Assembly (NCBI GenBank): GCA_030684355.1
Contig: JAUXTN010000248.1
Location: forward strand, 1-64,000
Reading direction: 5' to 3'
DNA length: 64,000 bases
From: Pseudomonadota bacterium
Lineage (GTDB): Bacteria > Myxococcota_A > UBA796 > SXON01
In this document: positions 58,122-64,000 of the stretch, piece after piece
Layout of the letters: each line of letters starts with the position of its first letter
How positions within the stretch are numbered: position 1 is the stretch's first letter
Translations under genes and position numbers: made by a program
The notes under the pieces: generated by a model
What the model was told of the DNA's origin: nothing
What the model saw: only the letters and a program-made list of their open reading frames with translations
The model's database searches: none

Positions 58122-60566
58122 ATGCCGATCCCGGTGCTCGCCACCTTCCTGCTCCTACCTGGCGCCCATGCGCAGGGTGTGGAGCGGCCCACGCTCCCCT
58201 TCCGGAGCCTGGCCGGCGAGGATGGGGTGCATGTCATGTACTCCAACCCTGCCCTGATGAATTTCGATCGGGACGGGGCGTACGCCGTCTACTACGACAC
58301 GACGGGCACGGCGGGGGGGCTCAACTCGTTGACGTTCGCCACGACCGGCGGCGGCGTGGGCGCGGGCCTCGGCTACCGGCAAGTAGGCGCGGAGGCCGCC
58401 GGGTGGTGGACGGTCTCCAGCGGCGCGTCGGTCCGCCTCGCGGACGCCCTGACGGTCGGCAGCAGCTTCAACTGGCAACTGCCGGATGGCGGCGACAACA
58501 ACTTCGTGAGCTGGGACATCGGGCTCGGCTGGCGCCCGGCGCCCTTCATCGGACTCGGGGCCGTGGTGCAGAACCTCGGAAGCCCCGCCCCCGACCTCGG
58601 CGTGAACACGCGCTACGGAGCCGGCTTCGCGATCCGGCCGGCCGGGGACGCCCTGACCGTGGGGCTCGACTGGATGGCCGAGGCGCCGCCCGAGCTGGAA
58701 CTGGAGCACCGGCTGCAGGCGAGCCTGCGCCTGAAGCCCACGCGCGGCGTGTGGGTCCGCCTCTACGCGGACGACTCCCTCCAGGACCTCGGGGACGTCC
58801 GCTTCGGCGGCGCCCTGGAGCTGCGCTTCGCAGACCTGGGTGTGGGCCTTACCGCACGCAGCAGCGCCGCGAACCTTGGAGACGTCGGGGGCGGCGGCTA
58901 CGTGCAGACCGTCCCGCACGACGACCAGCTGTTCCGCGCGCGTCGTCAGGTGGCGACGTTCGACCTCGAGAGCGCGTACCCCTATCAGCCGGAAGGTGGC
59001 CTGCTCAGCGCTGCCCCGGAGGGCTACCTCACCCTGCTGCGGCGAATGAAGCACGCGGCGAGCGATCCGCAGGTGCGTGGCCTCCTCCTGGAGATCGACA
59101 GCGCGCCGTTCAGCCTCGCCCAGGTCGAGGAGATTCGCGGCGTGCTCCGCGAGGCCCGCGCCAACGGCAAGCCCGTGGTCGCCTACCTGAACGGGGAGGC
59201 CTCGAACGCCGCCTACCTCCTGGCGACCGCCAGCGACCGGGTGTATCTGCACCCCGCCGGACAGCTCGATCTCGTGGGATTAGGCGCGGAGACGCAGTAC
59301 TTCCGCGGCGCCTTGGAGCTCGTGGGCGTCTCCGCCCAGTACGCCAAGCGCGGGCAGTTCAAGTCGGCGCCCGAGCAGTGGACGGAGTCGCAGTCCACCG
59401 ACCCCGCGCGCTTGGAGATGAACGAGCTCCTCGACGACCTCTACGGCACGCTCGTCGACGGGATCGCCGTCGGCCGCGGCAAGTCGCCCGAGGACATCCG
59501 GACGCTCATCGACAAGGGCCCCTTCACCAGCCAGGAGGCTGAGAAGAACGGGCTCGTCGACGGCCTGGTGTACCCAGACGAGCTCCAGAAAGCGCTCTCC
59601 GACGCCTTCCCGGACGGCTTCTCCCGCGACGAGGACTACGCGCGGTTTCCGGACCTCTCGGGGTGGGAGCCGCAGCGCGCCGTCGCCGTCGTCATCATCG
59701 ACGGCGCCATCTCGTCGGGACAGAGCTCGTCGGGCGGCCTCCTCGGCGGCGCGGCCACCGGGAGCGACACCGTGGTGCAGGCGCTCGACCAGGCGCGTCG
59801 GAGCGACGCCATCAAGGCCGTCGTGCTCCGCGTCGACAGCCCGGGCGGCTCCGCCTTCGCGTCGGACGAGATCTGGCGCGCGGTGAAGCGGGTCCAGGAC
59901 GAAGGCAAGCCCGTGGTCGTCAGCATGGGCGGGTACGCGGCCAGCGGCGGGTACTACGTGGCCGCGGGCGCGGACGCCATCTACGCGCTCCCCACCACCG
60001 TGACCGGCTCGATCGGCGTCTACGGCGGCAAGATCAACGGCGGCGGGCTCTTCGAGAAGCTCGAGATCCACACCGAGCAGTTCAACCGCGGTCGCAACGC
60101 GGGCATGTACAGCATCTCCCGTCCGTTCGACGACATCGAGTTCGCCGCGCTCGACCGCATGATCGCGGACACCTACCGGCAGTTCAAGGAGAAGGTCCAG
60201 GACGGCCGGAACCTGTCCCCCGAGAAGGTCGAGGAGCTCGCGCAGGGCCGCGTCTGGAGCGGTGTCGACGCGAAGGAGAAGGGCCTGGTCGACGAGCACG
60301 GCGGCTTCTTCGACGCCGTCGAGCGCGCGCGGTCCGAGGCCGGAATGAAGCCGGACGCCCCCTACACGCTCATCACGTTCGACCCCTGGAACGGCGGTGG
60401 CGACCTGCCCACCCAGCTCGTGCGTGCGGACCTCCCCGAACGGATTGCCCGGGCGTTCGCGCCGAAGATCGAGGTTCCCCAGGAGCTCAAGAGCTTCTGG
60501 GCGCTCTCGGCGTTGAGGGACGAACGCATCTTCGCGATGATGCCCTACCACCTGGAGATCAAGTGA
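58122..60566 (+). CDS. sppA: SppA-type signal-peptide peptidase with N-terminal barrel-like region
   Basis: 814 residues. Signal peptide (VLATFLLLPGAHAQG), then about 270 residues of membrane-protein-like beta strands with alternating hydrophobics (GLNSLTFATTGGGVGAGLGY, LTVGSSFNWQLPDGGDNNFV, LELRFADLGVGLTARSS). Two SppA halves follow, as in 67-kDa SppA. The catalytic Lys is in YAKRGQFKSAPE and the Ser in YAASGGYYVAAGAD; LRVDSPGGSAFASDE is also conserved. SppA digests cleaved signal peptides and other membrane fragments in the inner membrane. A barrel-like N-terminus is unusual and suggests an outer-membrane or secreted location. Overlaps the next gene (GTGA). Confidence 0.85.
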   Translation: MPIPVLATFLLLPGAHAQGVERPTLPFRSLAGEDGVHVMYSNPALMNFDRDGAYAVYYDTTGTAGGLNSLTFATTGGGVGAGLGYRQVGAEAAGWWTVSSGASVRLADALTVGSSFNWQLPDGGDNNFVSWDIGLGWRPAPFIGLGAVVQNLGSPAPDLGVNTRYGAGFAIRPAGDALTVGLDWMAEAPPELELEHRLQASLRLKPTRGVWVRLYADDSLQDLGDVRFGGALELRFADLGVGLTARSSAANLGDVGGGGYVQTVPHDDQLFRARRQVATFDLESAYPYQPEGGLLSAAPEGYLTLLRRMKHAASDPQVRGLLLEIDSAPFSLAQVEEIRGVLREARANGKPVVAYLNGEASNAAYLLATASDRVYLHPAGQLDLVGLGAETQYFRGALELVGVSAQYAKRGQFKSAPEQWTESQSTDPARLEMNELLDDLYGTLVDGIAVGRGKSPEDIRTLIDKGPFTSQEAEKNGLVDGLVYPDELQKALSDAFPDGFSRDEDYARFPDLSGWEPQRAVAVVIIDGAISSGQSSSGGLLGGAATGSDTVVQALDQARRSDAIKAVVLRVDSPGGSAFASDEIWRAVKRVQDEGKPVVVSMGGYAASGGYYVAAGADAIYALPTTVTGSIGVYGGKINGGGLFEKLEIHTEQFNRGRNAGMYSISRPFDDIEFAALDRMIADTYRQFKEKVQDGRNLSPEKVEELAQGRVWSGVDAKEKGLVDEHGGFFDAVERARSEAGMKPDAPYTLITFDPWNGGGDLPTQLVRADLPERIARAFAPKIEVPQELKSFWALSALRDERIFAMMPYHLEIK

Positions 60567-61987
60567 ACACACCCGCTCCGCGTGTGCTCGTCGCTGACGA
60601 CGACCGCGCTGTGCGGACCGCGCTCCAGGTGAACCTCTCCAAGGCCGGCTACGACGTGACCCTCGTCTCGTCGGCGGAACAAGCCCTGGAGACCCTCCGC
60701 GGCAGCGCCTACGACGTGCTGCTGACCGACGTGAAGATGCCCGGCATGGGCGGGATGGAGCTCCTCGGCGAGGTCCGCACCCACTGGCCGGACGTGCGCG
60801 TGGTCGTGATGACCGGCTTCGGCTCGGTCCGCGATGCCGTGGCAGCGATGAAGGCCGGCGCCGCCGACTACATCATCAAGCCCATCGAGCGCGACGAGCT
60901 GCTCCTCCTTCTCGAGCGCGCGCTGCAGACCCGCGCGATGCAACGCGAGCTCCAGCAGCTCCGGAAGGAGGTCGAGCAGCGCTACGGTTTCTCCGAGCTC
61001 ATCGGCATCTCGCCGCCCATGCGCGAGGTGTACGAGGAGGTCACGGCGGTCGCCGACTCCTCCGCGCTCGTGCTGATCCAGGGCGAGACCGGCACCGGAA
61101 AGGAGCTGATCGCGCACGCGATCCACTACCGGAGCGGGCGCGCCTCGGCGCCGCTCGTGGCCGTGAACTGTGGCGCGTTGCCCGAGAACCTGCTCGAAAG
61201 CGAGCTCTTCGGGCACGAGCGGGGCGCGTTCACCGGCGCCGTGCGGCAGCACCAGGGGAAGTTCGAGCAGGCCGACGGCGGGACGCTCTTCCTCGATGAG
61301 ATCGGCGAGATCCCGCCCGCCGTGCAGGTCCGTCTGCTGCGCGTCCTGGAGGGCGGCATCGTCACGCGCGTCGGCGGCGAGCACACCGTAAAGGTGAACG
61401 TCCGCGTCATCGCGGCCACCAACCGCGACCTGTGGAAGGAGGTCCAGACCGGAGGGTTCCGCGCCGACCTCTACTACCGGCTGAACGTCTTCCCGATCCG
61501 GCTCCCGAGCCTCGCAGACCGCCGGGACGACATCCCCCTCCTCGTCGAGCACTTCGCCCGCAAGTTCGCCGCGCGGCACAACCGCCCCGTCCCCACGGTG
61601 TCAGCGAACGCGATGAAGGCGCTCCAGGGCCACGGGTGGCCGGGGAACGTCCGCGAGCTCGAGCACTTCATGGAGCGGCTGGTCCTGCTCTCGAACGGCG
61701 GCGAGATCAACTCCGTGCGCCTCCCGGAGTCGCCCCTGGCAGCGCCGTCGAGCGCGGGCGGGGGCGGCGCGAGCCTCGCGTCCGTGGGGCCCGGTGGGCT
61801 CCCCGTCGCGCTGGAAGACTACGAGCGGGCGCTGATCGCGGAGGCCCTGCGCGAGGCCGGCGGTGTCCAGGCACGCGCGGCCCGCCGCCTGGGCATCAGC
61901 CGAAGCAACCTGAACTACCGGATCGGCCGCCTGGGGCTCACGCTGCAGGACATCCGCTTCGGGGTCGAAGGCCGTCAGTCCAGGTAG
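60563..61987 (+). CDS. Sigma-54-dependent response regulator (NtrC family)
   Basis: 474 residues from GTG 60563, overlapping the sppA stop. Receiver domain with acidic pocket DD, phospho-acceptor Asp in LLTDVKMPGMGG and Lys in YIIKPIE. The AAA+ domain has Walker A GETGTGKELIA, GAFTGA loop (ERGAFTGAV), Walker B GTLFLDEIGE and VRVIAATNRDL. A Fis-type HTH ends the protein (QARAARRLGISRSNLNYRI). It activates sigma-54 promoters after phosphorylation. No histidine kinase is encoded nearby, so it is an orphan. Coupling to sppA hints at envelope-stress control. Converges with a small lipoprotein gene, overlapping by 13 bases. Confidence 0.93.
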   Translation: MNTPAPRVLVADDDRAVRTALQVNLSKAGYDVTLVSSAEQALETLRGSAYDVLLTDVKMPGMGGMELLGEVRTHWPDVRVVVMTGFGSVRDAVAAMKAGAADYIIKPIERDELLLLLERALQTRAMQRELQQLRKEVEQRYGFSELIGISPPMREVYEEVTAVADSSALVLIQGETGTGKELIAHAIHYRSGRASAPLVAVNCGALPENLLESELFGHERGAFTGAVRQHQGKFEQADGGTLFLDEIGEIPPAVQVRLLRVLEGGIVTRVGGEHTVKVNVRVIAATNRDLWKEVQTGGFRADLYYRLNVFPIRLPSLADRRDDIPLLVEHFARKFAARHNRPVPTVSANAMKALQGHGWPGNVRELEHFMERLVLLSNGGEINSVRLPESPLAAPSSAGGGGASLASVGPGGLPVALEDYERALIAEALREAGGVQARAARRLGISRSNLNYRIGRLGLTLQDIRFGVEGRQSR

Positions 61988-62301
61988 AGCGCCCGCAACT
62001 CGGCGCAGCCCGCGTCCTCGGCGGTCTGCAGGGCATCGAGATCACCCGCGGCATCGGTGCACTGGTCCTCCGCGGCCGGGAGTTCACGCGCCTCCAGGCC
62101 GGAGCGCACTTCCTCCCAGTCGTTCTGGCACTGGACACGCCAATCGACCCGGGACTCGGCGCCGACCTCCTCCCAGGTGAGGCCCCACCCGGGGAGGCAC
62201 TCGTCCAACCCAAGGGCCACATTGAGGCACAGCGCATTACAGGGATCCGAGGCGCACGCGGCCATGGCCGGCACCAGGATCAAAAAGAGGAGGGTGGCCA
62301 A
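61975..62301 (-). CDS. Small Cys-rich lipoprotein
   Basis: Up to 108 residues; the start is uncertain because no ATG precedes the signal: TTG 62301 (inside the tRNA 3' end), TTG 62283 or GTG 62274 are possible. Signal LATLLFLILVPAMAAC with a lipobox-like MAAC, then a Cys-rich domain (DPCNALCLNVALGLDEC, VDWRVQCQNDWEEVR, AAEDQC, AGCAELRALYLD). Six or more Cys could form disulfides. Small lipoproteins of this style are common in myxobacteria. Its upstream promoter would be shared with tRNA-Phe. Confidence 0.5.
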   Translation of the reverse strand: MATLLFLILVPAMAACASDPCNALCLNVALGLDECLPGWGLTWEEVGAESRVDWRVQCQNDWEEVRSGLEARELPAAEDQCTDAAGDLDALQTAEDAGCAELRALYLD

Positions 62302-62367
62302 GGACGGAGTTGAACCGCCGACACGGGGATTTTCAGTCCCCTGCTCTACCAACTGAGCTACTTGGCC
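62295..62367 (-). tRNA. tRNA-Phe (GAA)
   Basis: 73-nt cloverleaf read directly: acceptor GGCCAAG / CTTGGCC with discriminator A, D arm GCTC-AGTTGGTA-GAGC, anticodon stem GGGGA / TCCCC with loop CTGAAAA (anticodon GAA), T arm GGCGG-TTCAACT-CCGTC. CCA is not encoded. A promoter sits 42-70 bases upstream. A T-rich run (CTCCTCTTTTTG) follows the 3' end. Confidence 0.96.
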
Positions 62368-62408
62368 AAGAAGACCGCCAGACGACATACCGCCCTGCGG
62401 GACGCACC

Positions 62409-62437
62409 CTATTATGTTGCGGAGCTGCCGGCGTCAA
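62409..62437 (-). promoter_or_regulatory. Promoter of tRNA-Phe
   Basis: Minus-strand TTGACG (62437-62432), 17-base spacer, TAATAG (62414-62409), identical hexamers and spacing to the rpsO promoter. CATAAT overlaps the -10 with a 15-base spacer. Confidence 0.65.
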
Positions 62438-62470
62438 GGGTTGGCGGGCGCCCGAATGCTGGTTTGCTCT

Positions 62471-62743
62471 TCACGCGCCAGGATCGAGACGCACGGTCAC
62501 ATCCACGACCACCCGGGCCTGGCAGCCCAGCCGTTGGTCCGGAGCGTCGAGGAAGGGCTCCTCCACGTCCTCCACCGGCGACAGGGTGCCTGCGATTACG
62601 CGGACCCGGCAGGAGTTGCACGCGGCGAAGCCGCCACACGCGGTCTCCATGGGGAGACCATGGGCGTCACACACCTCCAGCAGGGTCGACCCTACGGCGG
62701 CCTCGACCACCCGTTCCAGGTCGGCAAACTCCACCCGCGCCAC
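62471..62743 (-). CDS. 2Fe-2S ferredoxin
   Basis: 90 residues with the plant/adrenodoxin-type cluster pattern C-x5-C-x2-C ... C (ETACGGFAACNSCRVRV and DQRLGCQARV). The first part VEFADLERVVEAAVGSTLLE is the beta-grasp start. Small soluble electron carrier, probably serving Fe-S assembly given the IscA-type gene 12 bases upstream. Confidence 0.88.
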   Translation of the reverse strand: MARVEFADLERVVEAAVGSTLLEVCDAHGLPMETACGGFAACNSCRVRVIAGTLSPVEDVEEPFLDAPDQRLGCQARVVVDVTVRLDPGA

Positions 62744-62755
62744 GAAGCCCCCGTG

Positions 62756-63139
62756 CTAAACGTCGAAACTCGAACCGCAGCCGCACTGCCGCTTCACGTT
62801 CGGGTTCTTGATCTGGAAGCCGGCGCCGATGAGGGTGTCGGAGTAGTCGATCGTCGAGCCGCGCAGGTACTCGATGTGCAGCGGATTCATGAAGACGCGC
62901 ACGCCGTCGAACTCGAAGACCTCGTCCTCGGCCTGCGGAGCCTCTTCGAACTCCATCAGGTAGCTGTAGCCCGAGCATCCCCCGCCCTGGAGCCCGTAGC
63001 GCAGGCCGAACCCGGGCATGTCGTTCTCGGCGAGCAGGCGCTTGATGTGGGCGATGGCGTTGGCTTCGAGGACGACCGCGGGCAGGTCCTTCGAGGCGGC
63101 GACGTCGACCTTGGTGTTGCCGATGGTGATGGCTTCCAT
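62756..63139 (-). CDS. IscA/ErpA-type Fe-S assembly protein
   Basis: 127 residues from ATG 63139 with AGGAG upstream. A-type carrier with the three conserved Cys: GGGCSGYSYLMEF and KRQCGCGSSFDV at the C-terminus. It binds and passes on Fe-S clusters. IscA versus ErpA is not decidable here. Followed closely by ferredoxin, as in isc clusters, though IscS and IscU are not in this window. Confidence 0.92.
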   Translation of the reverse strand: MEAITIGNTKVDVAASKDLPAVVLEANAIAHIKRLLAENDMPGFGLRYGLQGGGCSGYSYLMEFEEAPQAEDEVFEFDGVRVFMNPLHIEYLRGSTIDYSDTLIGAGFQIKNPNVKRQCGCGSSFDV

Positions 63140-63264
63140 GTGGGCTCCTGTATGGGGATCAGTCTGGTCGGAAACGAGCGTGTTGTCTGTAAGCACGCTC
63201 GCAGCGTTCGACGATGGGGCCGGGCCAGCGCAGGCCGTGCGCGGCGTCCAACGAGCGCCCGGAC

Positions 63265-63597
63265 CTACCCGAAGCGCCCGGCGTCCCGGATGCGGTACTT
63301 CTCGAGCGTCTGGCTCAGGGCGTCATCGAGGTCGATGCCCTGCTGGTTGGCCATGCACACGAGGATGAACAGCACGTCGGCCAGCTCGAGCGCGAGATCC
63401 GCCTCCCCTTCGCTCGCCTTCTTCTTCTTGGCGCCGAAGCGGTGGTTGTACTCCCGGGCGACTTCGCCGGTCTCCTCCGTCAAGCGCGCGAGCATGGACA
63501 ACTCAGGCCAATAGCCGCCGTTGTTCGCGATCCACGTGTCGACGCGCGCCTGGATGTCCCGCAGCGTGAGGGGCGACGCCCCGGTCGGCTCCGACAC
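63265..63597 (-). CDS. MazG-like nucleotide pyrophosphohydrolase
   Basis: 110 residues. Single MazG-type helical domain with the metal-binding pattern ARLTEETGEVAREYNHRF and LALELADVLFILVCMANQQG. It hydrolyses NTPs or dNTPs to the monophosphate. A short Lys run (GAKKKKASEGEAD) interrupts the helices, as in related small members. Two bases after nusB. Confidence 0.85.
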   Translation of the reverse strand: MSEPTGASPLTLRDIQARVDTWIANNGGYWPELSMLARLTEETGEVAREYNHRFGAKKKKASEGEADLALELADVLFILVCMANQQGIDLDDALSQTLEKYRIRDAGRFG

Positions 63598-63599
63598 GC

Positions 63600-64000
63600 T
63601 CAGGACCGCCGGGGACGACGGCCCCCGCGCCCGGCGTCGGCAGCGATGCGGTCCAGGATGCCGTTCACGAAGGCCCGGGACTCGGCCCCGCCGAAGCGCT
63701 TCGCGAGCTCGATGGCCTCGTTGATGCTGACGGAGGCCGGGATGTCCGCGCGGGACACGATCTCGTGCGCTCCGACGCGGAGGATGTTTCGGTCCACCAT
63801 GGGCATGCGGGGCAGGCGCCAGTGCAGGCTCGCGGCCTCGATGCGGGTGTCGATGGCCTCCCGCCCCTCCAACACACCGCGTACCAGCTCCTGGGCGAAC
63901 TCCATCTCCTCGTGGGAGATGGGCTCACTCACCTCGTCCTCGTCATCCAGGCGTCCGGCCCACAGGCCAGATAAAGCCGCAGCCCCGCTCCCGCCGCCGA
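63600..64000 (-). CDS. nusB: Transcription antitermination factor NusB (5' end outside window)
   Basis: The C-terminal three quarters of NusB are visible: FAQELVRGVLEGREAIDTRI, LPRMPMVDRNILRVGAHEIV, VSINEAIELAKRFGGAESRA and FVNGILDRIAAD. NusB with NusE binds boxA in rRNA leaders. A GTG at 63932 would give only 110 residues, short for the family. The frame stays open to the window edge and continues as LSGLWAGRLDDEDE, like a NusB N-terminal helix, so the true start probably lies beyond 64000. Confidence 0.85.
   Translation of the reverse strand, partial: GGGSGAAALSGLWAGRLDDEDEVSEPISHEEMEFAQELVRGVLEGREAIDTRIEAASLHWRLPRMPMVDRNILRVGAHEIVSRADIPASVSINEAIELAKRFGGAESRAFVNGILDRIAADAGRGGRRPRRS

Noticed and set aside
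63600..63932. NusB starting at GTG 63932
   Set aside because: Would be about 30 residues short of the family; the frame remains open to the window end with N-terminal-like sequence.

Overview
The window is high-GC bacterial chromosome that reads as Myxococcota (myxobacterial deltaproteobacterial lineage). The evidence is a transmembrane Ser/Thr protein kinase, MopE-type metal-binding repeats fused to FG-GAP propellers, an AgmX/PglI-type C-terminal domain, many small lipoproteins, and a run of TPR proteins arranged like the Glt/Nfs trans-envelope machine of Myxococcus. Genes are densely packed, often with 4-base start/stop overlaps, and GTG and TTG starts are common.

Layout. 0.16-4.8 kb is a graveyard of mobile DNA: a doubly frameshifted IS1634-type transposase, the tail of a large serine recombinase, a truncated DDE transposase with an accessory ORF, a 72-base inverted repeat linking them, and a broken chromosomal gene. 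4.8-12.8 kb holds envelope and surface genes: a HEAT lipoprotein, a Ser/Thr kinase and two MopE/FG-GAP lipoproteins. 12.9-20.8 kb is a housekeeping block: ffh, divergent cyaY and a hydrolase, then dut, pnp, rpsO, trmD, rimM, khpA and rpsP. 20.9-30.7 kb carries a carboxyltransferase (pccB), a large beta-helix lipoprotein, a TPR lipoprotein with pgeF, a kelch-like lipoprotein, an HAD phosphatase, an unknown gene and nadD. 30.8-34.6 kb is the cell-division/wall operon ftsE-ftsX-envC-like-ctpA.

34.7-39.3 kb holds an ExbB-ExbD-ExbD motor set with a lipoprotein, then rimO and a LolA-like gene; ftsK follows at 39.4-42.7 kb. From 42.7 to 56.2 kb, all on the minus strand, lies the most interesting region. 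In transcription order it encodes a secreted coiled-coil protein, two large periplasmic TPR proteins, a TPR lipoprotein, a small secreted protein and a TolQ-like channel subunit. After a gap with its own promoter come an FHA-like/TonB-like AgmX/PglI protein, a small secreted protein, an outer-membrane beta-barrel and an SLBB polysaccharide-export protein. I read this as a Glt/Nfs-type trans-envelope complex physically linked to polysaccharide export, probably powered by proton-channel proteins in the same window.

56.3-64 kb holds a DacB peptidase, an unusual SppA fused to a barrel-like N-terminal region and translationally coupled to a sigma-54 response regulator, a small lipoprotein, tRNA-Phe(GAA), a ferredoxin, an IscA-type protein, a MazG-like hydrolase and nusB, which runs off the end.

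Regulatory reading. Promoters upstream of tRNA-Phe, rpsO and rpsP share TTGACG-17-TAATRG, and a related one precedes the AgmX/PglI gene. A consensus-like TTGACA promoter precedes the Glt-like operon. One clear intrinsic terminator (UUCG tetraloop) follows rpsO. No rRNA or CRISPR array was seen.
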